Shown here piece after piece: positions 1 through 9,100 of a stretch of 64,000 bases of DNA. The DNA is from Amphritea atlantica. GTDB lineage: Bacteria; Pseudomonadota; Gammaproteobacteria; Pseudomonadales; Balneatricaceae. The notes beneath the pieces were generated by a model. It had not been told where the DNA came from and did not search any database. It saw only the letters and a program-made list of their open reading frames with translations. The position numbers and the translations under genes are program-made. The stretch covers positions 3,649,001 to 3,713,000 of the forward strand of contig CP073344.1 of the NCBI GenBank assembly GCA_024397875.1, read 5' to 3'. Positions within the stretch are counted from its first letter, which is position 1, and each line of letters begins with the position of its first letter.

Positions 1-806
1 GGCAGTGCAAGCAGGTAATAGCCGATGCTACCGCCATGACCTTCCCGGGTATCACTGAAGCGTTTGAGGTTGTGATCCAGCAGAAAGCCCTGAAAGAATC
101 CAATCCCCTGATCCTGATAGACCAGCCATAGCCAGGGGGTCAGGATAACTAATAGCAGCGCCCAGCCTGGCAGGTAGAAGATCGCTGCCAGCCAGCGACG
201 CCACTCACCCTGAACGATGTAAAAGATACCGCTCACCAAAAGTGGCACCAGCACCGCCACCGGACCTTTCGCCAACAACCCCAGCGCCATCCAAAGATAG
301 ACCCGCAGCAGGATTGCACGTCCGGGATTCTGCCAGTGACGCCACATATCCAGCAGCGTCAGGGTAAGGAACAGGTTAAGCCAGGCATCGGCAATGGCTG
401 CCTTACCAATAATCCCGATCCACAGCGTATTGGCCATGATCAGCACGGTATAAAGCGCGGTTGTCCGGTTCCATTGCTGATGGGCAAAGCGGTAGCACAC
501 CAGCATCCAGCAACTGGCGGCTATCGCTGAGGGAAGACGCAGGGAGAACTCGCTCAGGTCAAACAGCGAAACACTGAGGGCCTGAAACCAGTAGCTCAGA
601 ATCGGCTTATCGTAACGGGGTTCGCCATCCAGATAGGTGGCGGCAAAATTACGGTTGGCCAGCATCTCCCGGGTAGCTTCAGAAAAGGCTCCCTCATCAA
701 GATCGAAAAGAGGGAAGCCCCAGATATTCCAGAAGAACGCCAGAAAGAGTGCGGCAAACAGCAGGCCGTAATGAAAAAGATTACTTTGGCGCAGAGTCGG
801 CGTCAT
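1..806 (-). CDS. ArnT-like GT39 family glycosyltransferase (3' end outside window)
   Basis: The N-terminal 268 residues of an integral membrane protein are present; the C terminus lies beyond the left edge. The ATG at 806 gives MTPTLRQSNLFHYG followed at once by a hydrophobic segment. Residues 37-38 (FDLDEGAFSEATREM) match the acidic first periplasmic loop of PMT/ArnT GT-C enzymes, followed by a conserved DKP (about residues 66-68) and repeated hydrophobic helices. Family members move a sugar from a polyprenyl-phosphate donor to an envelope acceptor such as lipid A. The start overlaps the 3' end of the GT2 gene by 26 bp, so the two are probably cotranscribed: GT2 makes the lipid-linked sugar and this protein uses it. 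The acceptor cannot be told from sequence. Confidence 0.85.
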   Translation of the reverse strand, partial: MTPTLRQSNLFHYGLLFAALFLAFFWNIWGFPLFDLDEGAFSEATREMLANRNFAATYLDGEPRYDKPILSYWFQALSVSLFDLSEFSLRLPSAIAASCWMLVCYRFAHQQWNRTTALYTVLIMANTLWIGIIGKAAIADAWLNLFLTLTLLDMWRHWQNPGRAILLRVYLWMALGLLAKGPVAVLVPLLVSGIFYIVQGEWRRWLAAIFYLPGWALLLVILTPWLWLVYQDQGIGFFQGFLLDHNLKRFSDTREGHGGSIGYYLLAL

Positions 807-1815
807 GCGCACTGGTCTCGTCCATTACGTCAGGCTGTGGAGCATACCAGCGCCCCTCCTGATCCTCATTAAGTTTCTCCCGCAGGGTATACCCACGGGT
901 ATTGGAGGTTTCAAAGAAGATCCGTGACATCATCTCGGCCAGTACACCGGTAGTGATAAACTGCAGCGAAACCACCAGCAGGAAAATACCGATCATAAAC
1001 AGTGGCCGGCTTCCGATATCTTCACCGAGGAACAGCTTAACGCCCATCAGCCAGGTCATAATCAATGAACCCAGCACCCCCATTCCCAGTCCCAGATAAC
1101 CAAAAAAGTGCCCCGGACGGGCTTTGAATTTAAGGAAGAAGAACACCACCAACAGATCCAAAATAACCCGGAAGGTGCGTGACAAACCGTATTTTGACTC
1201 GCCAAACTGGCGGGCATGGTGGTCAACCACCGTTTCACCAATCCGTGAAGGCTTCGTTACAGAGGCCACCCAGACGGGGATAAAACGGTGCATCTCACCA
1301 AACAGGCGGACCTGCTTGATGACACTGGCACGATAAACTTTCAAACTGCAGCCATAGTCATGCAGACGCACGCTGGTAACCTTGGCAATCAGGCGATTTG
1401 CCTGACGGGAGAAGAACTTACGGGTCGACTCATCTTCCCGTTGCTTGCGCCAGCCCTGCAGCATATCCAGGTCACGCTCTTCCATCTCAACGATCATCCG
1501 CTGAATATCGGCTGGATCGTTTTGCAAATCGCCATCCATAGTGACGATAATTTCGCCGCGGGCTGCATCAATACCCGCCTGCATCGCGGCAGTCTGACCA
1601 AAGTTACGCTGCAGTTCAACCACCCGCAGGTGATCACCCCACTGTTCCTGAGCCTCATAAAGACGTGTAACAGTGTTGTCCGGACTACCATCATCGACGC
1701 AGATAAGCTCCCACTTACCGGCATAATCACTGAGGCACTCATGTACCCGCTCGACCAGCGGAAATACACAATCCTCTTCTTTATACATCGGTACGACGAT
1801 CGATAATGATTTCAT
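781..1815 (-). CDS. GT2 polyprenyl-phosphate glycosyltransferase (DPM1/ArnC-like)
   Basis: 344 aa. It has an N-terminal GT-A catalytic domain with the nucleotide-binding DDGS at residues 41-44 and the metal-binding DGDLQNDP at about 94-101. Two strongly hydrophobic helices at about 230-300 anchor it to the inner membrane, the architecture of ArnC/GtrB enzymes that charge undecaprenyl phosphate with a sugar. The C-terminal ~45 residues are polar. It sits between a flippase-like gene and a GT39 enzyme, a logical set (charge, flip, transfer) for envelope glycan decoration. A specific name such as arnC is withheld because no other arn gene is visible. Confidence 0.9.
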   Translation of the reverse strand: MKSLSIVVPMYKEEDCVFPLVERVHECLSDYAGKWELICVDDGSPDNTVTRLYEAQEQWGDHLRVVELQRNFGQTAAMQAGIDAARGEIIVTMDGDLQNDPADIQRMIVEMEERDLDMLQGWRKQREDESTRKFFSRQANRLIAKVTSVRLHDYGCSLKVYRASVIKQVRLFGEMHRFIPVWVASVTKPSRIGETVVDHHARQFGESKYGLSRTFRVILDLLVVFFFLKFKARPGHFFGYLGLGMGVLGSLIMTWLMGVKLFLGEDIGSRPLFMIGIFLLVVSLQFITTGVLAEMMSRIFFETSNTRGYTLREKLNEDQEGRWYAPQPDVMDETSAHDADSAPK

Positions 1816-1948
1816 AAATTATCCGGATTCAGGTCACAAAAAATAGTAAGCGGACTCTATCACAAAGCCCTTTTGATATGAAGGTAAAGCCCTATGACAC
1901 AAGGCGAATCCGAACGGCACCCGCCCCTTCACAGCGGTTCTTTCCCGC

Positions 1949-2884
1949 CTATTCGGTTTCTGCCTGCAAAGATGTTTCCCGGCAGAAAACGTTGGCCACC
2001 AGCCAGCCTAATGCAAAGGCAACAAAAGACATCAACAACAGAAACAGGTGCAGCTGTACCGCCACCTTAAGCAGTGTAGAGGTATCGATCGCATAGAACT
2101 TACCAGCCAGCACGAAGGCAGCCTCGAAAGTGCCCGAACCGGCCACCCCATGGATCGGCAGAATAGAGGAGAGATCTGCTACTGCAACACTGGTAACCGC
2201 CTGAACCAGGGTTAACTGAGACAGTTGCATCACCACCCCCAGAAACGCCAGCAGTTTCGTCAGCCACACCGCATAGGTGGTCAGCACAATCGCGCCATAA
2301 TGTCCTCCACGGGTCGGCAACACAGCAAGCGTCTGCGCCAGCTTTGTCAATTTCGGGCTACTGAAACGCCCCAGCAGCCAGACCACCAGACGCTTAACCC
2401 GGTCAAACAGCAGTAAACCGGTTACCGTGATCAATGCCAGGCCCACTGCCGCAAGGGAGTTAAACTGCCACACTGCCAGGATACCGGCAATGGATAACAG
2501 CGCGATCAGATCCAACAGACGATAGAGCAACAGATGAGAGGATGAACTCATCAGCCCAATACCAAAATAGCGTTTAATCAGTACCGGAAAAGCCACCTCA
2601 CCAGTGCGCATCGGTAGAAGATTATTGAGTAAGTTGTGATTGGTGCTGAGATAAAACATCTTCGGATAACGGGCCGCAGGCAGCTCAAAACTGATTTTGA
2701 TCCGCAACGCCCGTAATGCATTACTGCTGAGCGACAGTATCGCCAGCAGAGCCAGTGTCCCCGCAGAGAACCCCTGCCACGAGGTCAGCAGGCTATACCA
2801 GCCGATTTTGTACTCCACCACCGCCAGGGTGATGACCAGAATCACCACCGACAGCAGCAGTTTAAGCAGGTGTGCGCGCCGCAT
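1949..2884 (-). CDS. Flippase-like membrane protein (UPF0104 / LPG synthase TM family)
   Basis: 311 aa, almost entirely hydrophobic with about seven or eight predicted helices and the GVAGSGTFEAAF-type motif near the C terminus typical of the lysylphosphatidylglycerol-synthase TM/UPF0104 family. There is no catalytic aminoacyl-transfer domain, so it is not an MprF synthase. The ATG overlaps the lipA stop (TGATG). Following the lip genes but leading into the GT2 and GT39 genes, it may be the translocator for the sugar-lipid intermediate; that role is inference from position and family. Confidence 0.8.
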   Translation of the reverse strand: MRRAHLLKLLLSVVILVITLAVVEYKIGWYSLLTSWQGFSAGTLALLAILSLSSNALRALRIKISFELPAARYPKMFYLSTNHNLLNNLLPMRTGEVAFPVLIKRYFGIGLMSSSSHLLLYRLLDLIALLSIAGILAVWQFNSLAAVGLALITVTGLLLFDRVKRLVVWLLGRFSSPKLTKLAQTLAVLPTRGGHYGAIVLTTYAVWLTKLLAFLGVVMQLSQLTLVQAVTSVAVADLSSILPIHGVAGSGTFEAAFVLAGKFYAIDTSTLLKVAVQLHLFLLLMSFVAFALGWLVANVFCRETSLQAETE

Positions 2885-3888
2885 CAGCTGATTGTTTCAC
2901 CCTTAGCCTGCAGATCGGCATGATAGGATGAGCGCACCAGCGGCCCACTGGCGACCTGTGAGAAACCCAGCTCTTTTGCCACCTGTGCATACTCATCAAA
3001 CTCCTCCGGGGTAACATAGCGGTCAACCGGAAGATGATCGCGGCTTGGCTGCAGATACTGTCCGATGGTCAGCATATCCACATCATGGGCACGCAGATCT
3101 TTCAACACCTCAAAGATCTCCTCTTTGGTTTCCCCTACCCCCACCATCAGGCCCGACTTAGTCCGGACATCAGGGCAGCGCTGCTTATATTTCTGCAGCA
3201 ACTCTAATGACCACTGATAATCAGCGCCAGGACGAACCTTACGGTAGAGTCGTGGGACAGTTTCCATATTGTGGTTAAACACATCCGGCGGCGTTTGTTG
3301 CAGCACATCCAGTGCAATATCCATGCGACCACGGAAATCAGGCACCAGCGTTTCAACCTGAATCGAGGGAACCGCCTTACGGGTTTCGGTGATACAGCGG
3401 GCAAAGTGCTCGGCGCCACCGTCCCGCAAATCGTCACGGTCTACCGACGTAATTACCACGTAACGCAGCCCCATATCAGCAATCGCTTCAGCCAGTTCAA
3501 CCGGTTCATTTTCAGGCAACGGCTTCGGACGACCATGGGCGACATCGCAGAATGGACAACGACGGGTACAGATATCCCCCATAATCATGAAAGTCGCCGT
3601 ACCGTGGCTAAAGCATTCACCCAGATTCGGGCAGCTGGCCTCTTCACAAACGGAGGCAAGTTTATGTTTACGCAGTTTGTTTTTTATACCCTGAACTTTA
3701 GGGGATGTTCCCAGCGAAACCCTTAGCCACTCCGGCTTACGCAGGATCTGATCCCGCTCAGTGGGAATTACCTTAACCGGGATACGGGATACTTTTTCAG
3801 CGCCGCGAAGCTTTACGCCAGCTTCAGCACGCTGCGGTCGTTTTTCAGTTGCCACGGCCGCTTGCACATTTTCACTATTTTCAGACAT
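2884..3888 (-). CDS. lipA: Lipoyl synthase
   Basis: 334 aa. A radical-SAM enzyme that inserts two sulfurs into protein-bound octanoyl groups to form lipoyl cofactor on E2 and GcvH proteins. The auxiliary 4Fe-4S ligands are in [12 protein letters not shown] and the radical SAM cluster motif is CTRRCPFC (CX3CX2C); the C-terminal RSSYHA serine that ligates the auxiliary cluster is present. The start is placed at ATG 3888 (MSENSENV), with GGAAGG just upstream. A longer reading to 3912 would overlap lipB by 32 bp and add a basic stretch unlike the family. The chosen start overlaps lipB by 8 bp. Confidence 0.96.
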   Translation of the reverse strand: MSENSENVQAAVATEKRPQRAEAGVKLRGAEKVSRIPVKVIPTERDQILRKPEWLRVSLGTSPKVQGIKNKLRKHKLASVCEEASCPNLGECFSHGTATFMIMGDICTRRCPFCDVAHGRPKPLPENEPVELAEAIADMGLRYVVITSVDRDDLRDGGAEHFARCITETRKAVPSIQVETLVPDFRGRMDIALDVLQQTPPDVFNHNMETVPRLYRKVRPGADYQWSLELLQKYKQRCPDVRTKSGLMVGVGETKEEIFEVLKDLRAHDVDMLTIGQYLQPSRDHLPVDRYVTPEEFDEYAQVAKELGFSQVASGPLVRSSYHADLQAKGETIS

Positions 3889-4561
3889 CTGTACCTTCCA
3901 ACGAATTAGCATTGGTGCGCTCGCTATACTCGAGTCTTTTCACCAGTATTTCTGTAAGTGAATCCTTAACGGATTCCCTGTCGAGCGTCTCGACCAGGTT
4001 TTTCAATCGGGTAACTGCCATACCGGCATAACCACAGGGGTTAATACGGTTAAAAGGTTCAAGATCCATATCCAGATTAAAGGCCAGTCCGTGAAACGAA
4101 CAGCCTTTTCGCACCCGCAATCCCAGCGAGCAGATTTTTGCTTCATTAACATAAACACCGGGGGCATCCGGTCTCGCGTAGGCTTCAACGCCATATTCTG
4201 CCAGCAACTCCACAATGCAGGCTTCCATCCGCGCAACCAGCTCTTTAACGCCAAACTTTTTCCGCCGCAGATTGAGCAGCAGATAGACCACCAGCTGTCC
4301 CGGCCCGTGATAGGTCACCTGACCACCACGATCAACCTGAACAACAGGGATATCACCGGTACCCAGCAGATGCTCTGCATCGCCAGCATGGCCCTGAGTA
4401 AATACCGGATGATGTTCCAGTATCCAGACCTCATCAACACTATCCTGATCCCGGGATGCAGTGAAATCCTGCATCGCCTGCCAGGTGGGCAGATATTCCA
4501 CCAACCCCAGATCACGGACCACTATCTGTTGCGACAACGGCGACTGCTCAGCCAGAGCCAT
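3881..4561 (-). CDS. lipB: Octanoyl-[ACP]:protein N-octanoyltransferase
   Basis: 226 aa. It transfers octanoate from acyl carrier protein to lipoyl domains, the step before LipA. The family signature [18 protein letters not shown] and the catalytic region ([17 protein letters not shown] with the conserved lysine, and NPCGYAGM with the conserved cysteine) are present. The ATG at 4561 overlaps the ybeD stop in TGATG; a GTG one codon upstream is possible. Tight coupling with ybeD and lipA is the usual gammaproteobacterial lip operon. Confidence 0.95.
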   Translation of the reverse strand: MALAEQSPLSQQIVVRDLGLVEYLPTWQAMQDFTASRDQDSVDEVWILEHHPVFTQGHAGDAEHLLGTGDIPVVQVDRGGQVTYHGPGQLVVYLLLNLRRKKFGVKELVARMEACIVELLAEYGVEAYARPDAPGVYVNEAKICSLGLRVRKGCSFHGLAFNLDMDLEPFNRINPCGYAGMAVTRLKNLVETLDRESVKDSLTEILVKRLEYSERTNANSLEGTDV

Positions 4562-4842
4562 CACATCACCATCTGCACACGGCCGGTGCTGAGAAGATCC
4601 TCATGTAAAGCTTTCAGCTGATCATGCCCGGTCGCTGTGATTTTCATACGGATCGAAGTAAATGTTCCTTTACTGCTGGCCTGAATCTCGATCTTAGTAA
4701 TATCCAGATCAGGTACATGTATACGGACTACGTCAATCACAACTTCCTGAAAATCCGGCCCGTCCCGACCAATCACCTTTATAGGGTAATCCGGACAGGG
4801 GAATTCAATCTTCGGTGCTTCTTGCTCAGTTTGCTGCGCCAT
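4561..4842 (-). CDS. ybeD: DUF493 (YbeD) family protein
   Basis: 93 aa, the usual family size. The fold is a small ACT-like alpha-beta domain; this copy has the typical [15 protein letters not shown] segment followed by alternating strand and helix patterns and a C-terminal GRVQMVM. It sits directly upstream of lipB, as in Escherichia and Pseudomonas. Its function is unproven; allosteric regulation of the lip or carboxypeptidase neighbours has been proposed from context only. Confidence 0.93.
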   Translation of the reverse strand: MAQQTEQEAPKIEFPCPDYPIKVIGRDGPDFQEVVIDVVRIHVPDLDITKIEIQASSKGTFTSIRMKITATGHDQLKALHEDLLSTGRVQMVM

Positions 4843-4859
4843 AACTATCTCTCGATTGC

Positions 4860-5711
4860 TCAGCCGTTCATCAGATTATTTTGATAACGGGTAAACAGTT
4901 CAAACATTCTGGCCCATAAAGGCCCTTTGTTACCGTCAGCCACCGGCTGACCATCAATTTCCAGTACCGGAACCACCGCCCGGGTAGAGCTACTGATCCA
5001 GACTTCATCGGCAGACATCAGACGGTCATAATCGATATCCACCTCCTGGGTAGGGATACCATTCTCTGCCGCCAGCTCCAGTATCAGTGCGCGGGTCGTC
5101 CCTCCGAGAATCTCTGAGCCGCGTTTGGGCGTGTAGATCACGCCTTTATCCACTAGCATCAGATTACAGGAGGCGCCTTCGGTCAGCAGGCCATCGCGAA
5201 TCATCAGCGCTTCCTCTACACCCGCCTGCCGCGCCTGTTGCATCACCAGTATATTCGGCAGCAGCCCCGTGCTTTTGATATCACAACGGCCCCAGCGCAG
5301 GTCTGCAGTCACGATCGCCCGGACACCCACAACCGACTCAGGCCCCGCGCTGTATATATCTTTGATCGGGCTACAGCAGGCAAACACCGTTGGCGTCATC
5401 TCTGCATCATAGACATGACTGCGGTTACCGGAGTTGCCCCGGCTGATCTGCAGGTAGACCGACAGATTGCCGCCACCATTCAACTCAACCAGGCGGGTTA
5501 AGATCGCTATCCAGTCATGTTCGACTGCAATCTGAATCGCACGCAGACTGTACTCCAGTCGGTGCAGGTGCTCATTCAACCGGAATCCTTGTCCCCGATA
5601 GAACGGAATCACTTCATAGACACTATCGCCAAACAGAAAACCCCGGTCAAATACCGATACCGTCGCCTGCTCTTCCGCAATGAATTCGCCGTTCAGATAT
5701 ACTGTTTTCAT
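4860..5711 (-). CDS. dat: D-amino acid aminotransferase (class IV, PLP)
   Basis: 283 aa, a fold-type IV PLP aminotransferase. The N terminus (VYLNGEFIAEEQATVSVFDR, GFLFGDSVYEV) and the catalytic-lysine region DIKSTGLLPNILVMQQA match D-alanine aminotransferases more than branched-chain enzymes. It interconverts D-alanine and other D-amino acids with their 2-oxo acids. Its place between a D,D-carboxypeptidase gene, whose product releases D-alanine, and ybeD fits salvage or supply of D-amino acids for the wall. An aminodeoxychorismate lyase is the main alternative and is less likely given the motif set and context. Confidence 0.88.
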   Translation of the reverse strand: MKTVYLNGEFIAEEQATVSVFDRGFLFGDSVYEVIPFYRGQGFRLNEHLHRLEYSLRAIQIAVEHDWIAILTRLVELNGGGNLSVYLQISRGNSGNRSHVYDAEMTPTVFACCSPIKDIYSAGPESVVGVRAIVTADLRWGRCDIKSTGLLPNILVMQQARQAGVEEALMIRDGLLTEGASCNLMLVDKGVIYTPKRGSEILGGTTRALILELAAENGIPTQEVDIDYDRLMSADEVWISSSTRAVVPVLEIDGQPVADGNKGPLWARMFELFTRYQNNLMNG

Positions 5712-5726
5712 CTTTGTTTAACGACA

Positions 5727-5763
5727 GATGCCCGGACTCAGATTAATCCTCAGCCCGGGCATC
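5727..5763 (-). other. Long imperfect hairpin between dacC and dat
   Basis: GATGCCCGG (5727-5735) pairs perfectly with CCGGGCATC (5755-5763), and the stem continues with mismatches toward an ATTAAT loop. No U-tract follows on the minus strand, so it is not a canonical terminator. It may be a processing or stabilising element separating expression of dacC from dat, or a REP-like element. Confidence 0.5.
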
Positions 5764-5783
5764 CATTCCACAGCCCCTCGGGG

Positions 5784-6953
5784 TCAGTTGATCAGATTAT
5801 AAAAGAATAGCGCAATGGCATCCCAGATACGTTGTAAAAGCCCTGCTTCAGCAATGCTTTCCAGCGCGATGATCGGTGCTTCAGCAACCACTTTATCTTC
5901 CAGCATCACTTTCAGCGAGCCAAAGCTCTGACCTTTCTCGATCGGTGCTTTAATCACTTTATCCAGATCCAGAACCGCCTGCAGCTGCTCACCTTCCCCC
6001 CGGGGAATAGTGATAGCCATCGCACTTTGCAGACCCACCTTAAGCTGTTTCTGCTGACCGGCCCACACTTTCGCGGTTTCCAGAACCTGACCGGCATCAT
6101 AGAGTTTATGAGTCCGGAAATAACGGAACGCATAAGCCAGCAGTTTCTGACTCTCCTGCGCCCGCGCCTCTTCACTGCTGGTACCCATTACCACGGTAAT
6201 CAGCCGCATACCATCTCGCTTCGCTGAAGCCACCAGGCAGAAGCCTGCAGCATCAGTGTGGCCGGTTTTCAGGCCATCAACGGAATCATCGCGCCACAAC
6301 AGTTTATTGCGGTTAGGCTGACGTATCTTGTTATAAGTAAAATACTTTTCAGAATAAATACCATACTGTTCCGGATATTTCTGAATAATAGCCTGAGCCA
6401 GCAGTGCCAGATCGTACGCAGAGGAGTAATGATCTTCCGCTGGCAGGCCCGTTGCGTTCATAAAGTGGCTATTTTGCATTCCCAACAGGGCGGCATGCTG
6501 ATTCATCATATCCGCAAAGGCCGATTCACTGCCGGCGATATACTCTGCGACAGCAACACTGGCATCATTGCCCGACTGGATGATGATTCCCTTCAGCAGA
6601 TCACTCAGAAGAACCTGAGTGCCCTCCTTAATAAACATCCGCGACCCCGGAGTGCGCCAGGCTTTAACAGAGATTGGCACCAGATCGTTCTTACTGACAT
6701 TACCTTTTGTCAGCTCACCCTCAAGGATATAACTGGTCATCATCTTCGTCAGGCTGGCAGGCGGAAAACGTTCGCCCTCCCGACTGGCCATGATAACTTT
6801 ACCGGTATCTGCATCCATAACAATATACGCCCGGGCGGCCACCTGAGGAGGAGCCGGGGTAATCTTCGCCGCCTGTACTGGCAGGGAAGCGATACAGATG
6901 GAGAGAAAAAACAGGCGGAACATCACAGAGCGAAAAGCAAATTTTCTAATCAT
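5784..6953 (-). CDS. dacC: Serine-type D-alanyl-D-alanine carboxypeptidase (PBP5/6 family)
   Basis: 389 aa. It trims the terminal D-Ala of peptidoglycan pentapeptides in the periplasm. A signal peptide ends near VQAA. The active-site motifs are all present: SLTK (SxxK) in the PPASLTKMM segment, SGN in IQSGNDAS, and KTG in DGLKTGHTDAAG. The C-terminal beta domain is followed by an amphipathic helix (LLQRIWDAIALFFYNL) that anchors PBP5-type enzymes to the outer face of the inner membrane. It lies in the rlpA-mltB-rodA-mrdA elongation cluster. The choice of dacC over dacA follows the Pseudomonas name for this locus. Confidence 0.94.
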   Translation of the reverse strand: MIRKFAFRSVMFRLFFLSICIASLPVQAAKITPAPPQVAARAYIVMDADTGKVIMASREGERFPPASLTKMMTSYILEGELTKGNVSKNDLVPISVKAWRTPGSRMFIKEGTQVLLSDLLKGIIIQSGNDASVAVAEYIAGSESAFADMMNQHAALLGMQNSHFMNATGLPAEDHYSSAYDLALLAQAIIQKYPEQYGIYSEKYFTYNKIRQPNRNKLLWRDDSVDGLKTGHTDAAGFCLVASAKRDGMRLITVVMGTSSEEARAQESQKLLAYAFRYFRTHKLYDAGQVLETAKVWAGQQKQLKVGLQSAMAITIPRGEGEQLQAVLDLDKVIKAPIEKGQSFGSLKVMLEDKVVAEAPIIALESIAEAGLLQRIWDAIALFFYNLIN

Positions 6954-7074
6954 AGTGTTTTATACATACTTTCATTACGGTTACAGAGGGTCCAGATACA
7001 GCTGGGACCTGCAAACAGCCTAAAGGTTCGGCCGATAGTCAGCGCTTTTCTTCAACAAATCCCATTAGCGGCAC

Positions 7075-7920
7075 CTAGTCTACCAAATGTGGGCGCAGAT
7101 AGCCTGCCGCTTCGATTCTTGAAACCAGTTCCGCCAGATCTGCATTCAGCTGAACCGGCCCGACCTGCACCCGGTATAATGTCCGGTCAGACAGATTAAG
7201 CGGCACTATTCTGATTTGATACCCCGGCAACATCTGCTGCAACTGCTGTTTAGCCTCGGCGGCAGTGGCTTCCAGACCAAAGGCTCCAACCTGAAGATAG
7301 CGTTTGCCGACTGCGGCTGTACTGGTTACCGGCGGTGCCGTTGCCGTGCTTCCTGCAGACACAATCGCGGCTGACGAGGTACTCCAGCTGCCCGGATCGA
7401 TAGCTTCCACCTCAACATGCGCCGTTCCTCCACCCAGCATATCCAGCTTAGAGGCCGCTGCATAGGACAGATCGATTATCCGGCCACCATGAAACGGTCC
7501 CCGGTCATTAACCCGTACAATAACCCGACGGCCATTGCTGACATTGGTCACCTGAACATAACTGGGCAGAGGCAGCGACTTATGCGCGGCACTCATGCCA
7601 TACATATTGTAAGTTTCGCCATTGGAGGTTTTATGCCCATGAAACTTTTTGCCATACCATGAAGCGATACCACGCTCCTTATAGCCACTGCCGGACGGCA
7701 TCACATAGTAAGTTTTGCCGAGCACGGTATAGGGGCTTTTATTCCCCCCCCTGCTTTTAGGCTCAACCCGGGGGACAGCATCCGGCACATGGGAAACATC
7801 TACCCTGTCTGAGGGGCCGTAATCCTTCTCGACAGCATAACGTCCACTGGGAGCAGAGGAACAGCCTCCCAGTACCGCTATCAGCGATAGCACTATCAGT
7901 CTGAGGATTACTCGCTTCAT
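7075..7920 (-). CDS. rlpA: Septal ring lytic transglycosylase RlpA
   Basis: 281 aa lipoprotein (lipobox LGGC near residue 20). The double-psi beta-barrel domain (GIASWYGKKFHGHKTSNGE through NDRGPFHGGRIIDLSYAA) carries the catalytic acid and histidine residues of the family. It is followed by an Ala/Thr-rich linker and a C-terminal SPOR domain (GKRYLQVGAFG..., YRVQVGPV) that binds denuded glycan at the division septum. ATG 7920 is preferred over the TTG just before it, with AGG seven bases upstream. The gene starts 3 nt after the mltB stop, so the two lytic enzymes are cotranscribed. Confidence 0.94.
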   Translation of the reverse strand: MKRVILRLIVLSLIAVLGGCSSAPSGRYAVEKDYGPSDRVDVSHVPDAVPRVEPKSRGGNKSPYTVLGKTYYVMPSGSGYKERGIASWYGKKFHGHKTSNGETYNMYGMSAAHKSLPLPSYVQVTNVSNGRRVIVRVNDRGPFHGGRIIDLSYAAASKLDMLGGGTAHVEVEAIDPGSWSTSSAAIVSAGSTATAPPVTSTAAVGKRYLQVGAFGLEATAAEAKQQLQQMLPGYQIRIVPLNLSDRTLYRVQVGPVQLNADLAELVSRIEAAGYLRPHLVD

Positions 7921-7923
7921 CAA

Positions 7924-8955
7924 TTAACCTGCAACGCCGGTCGTTTTTTCAGCCAGCGCCTGCTGACGTTTTTCTGCTACCGCCTGACTCAGTTCATAAA
8001 CCGCCATGGCGTACAGCCGGCTGTGATTATACCGGGTGATGACATAGAAGTTATGCAATCCGAACCAGTGCTGAAACTCACCCTCAGTTTCCAGGCGCAT
8101 CAGCGTCGCGTTGCTCTCAGCAGGCAGACCTTTATGGGTACGGATACCCCGTTCAGACCATTGAGCAAGCGTCAGCTTGGGTTTCAGGTCAGCATTGATC
8201 CAGGCTTCATCCGCCAGTTGATCCATTACCACATTGCTGCGTACCGGCTCGCCGGTTTTCCAGCCATGGGCGCGGAAATAATTGGCAACACTGCCAATCG
8301 CATCCACCGGGTTACTCCAGATATCTTTCCTACCGTCGCCATCAAAATCGACAGCAAAGCTCCTGAAGCTACTGGGAATAAACTGTCCGAATCCCATTGC
8401 ACCGGCATAAGAGCCTTTTAAACTAAAGGGATCAACACTTTCCTCACGCAACAGGTAGAGATACTCTTTTAACTGACCCTGAAAAAACTTTCCCCGCGGA
8501 GGATAGTCAAAACCAAGGGTGGACAACGCATCCACCACCCGGTAACTCCCCATATTCCGGCCATAGCGGGTCTCAACACCGATAATTGCAACAATAATCT
8601 GCGCTGGCACACCGTAGGTTTGTTCCGCCCGCAGCAACGCATCATGATATTCATTCCAGAACGCTACGCCCTGATCAATCCGCTTATCCCGCAAAAAGAT
8701 ATTGCGATACTCACCCCAGTTAAGACGCTTTTCCGCTGGTCGGGAGATCGCTTTCAGAATACTTTCCTGCCGTTCAGCGGCATCAAGAATCGTTCTGACC
8801 TCACCTTCATCGAAGCCCTCTTTCGCCATATCGGCGATGAACTGCTCGGCAGCGGGATGATCGCCATAACCACCAGCAGCAACCTGAGCGCCCCATAACA
8901 AACCGGTACAGAGTACAACTCCGGTCAGGATTCCTGAAATTTTTGTTCTGAACAT
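7924..8955 (-). CDS. mltB: Lytic murein transglycosylase B
   Basis: 343 aa, a GH103-type soluble or membrane-associated lytic transglycosylase. The catalytic glutamate is in IVAIIGVETRYGRNMGSYRV, followed by GAMGFGQFIPSSF and a DGDGRKDIW calcium-binding EF-hand-like loop, both characteristic of Slt35/MltB. The N terminus is a hydrophobic signal (GVVLCTGLLWGAQVAAGG) without an obvious lipobox at the usual place, so it is probably a cleaved signal peptide. It is cotranscribed with rlpA. Confidence 0.94.
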   Translation of the reverse strand: MFRTKISGILTGVVLCTGLLWGAQVAAGGYGDHPAAEQFIADMAKEGFDEGEVRTILDAAERQESILKAISRPAEKRLNWGEYRNIFLRDKRIDQGVAFWNEYHDALLRAEQTYGVPAQIIVAIIGVETRYGRNMGSYRVVDALSTLGFDYPPRGKFFQGQLKEYLYLLREESVDPFSLKGSYAGAMGFGQFIPSSFRSFAVDFDGDGRKDIWSNPVDAIGSVANYFRAHGWKTGEPVRSNVVMDQLADEAWINADLKPKLTLAQWSERGIRTHKGLPAESNATLMRLETEGEFQHWFGLHNFYVITRYNHSRLYAMAVYELSQAVAEKRQQALAEKTTGVAG

Positions 8956-9100
8956 ATAACCCTACCTTTATTTGCCTTAACAGCCTGGCATTCCCTGAAC
9001 GTTTGAACCGCTTACATAATGCTCTCAACTGAATCCTGACTTTATCACAGTGACACCAGAACAAAACCGCTGAGTTATTATGTTTATTTAACCTGAATCC

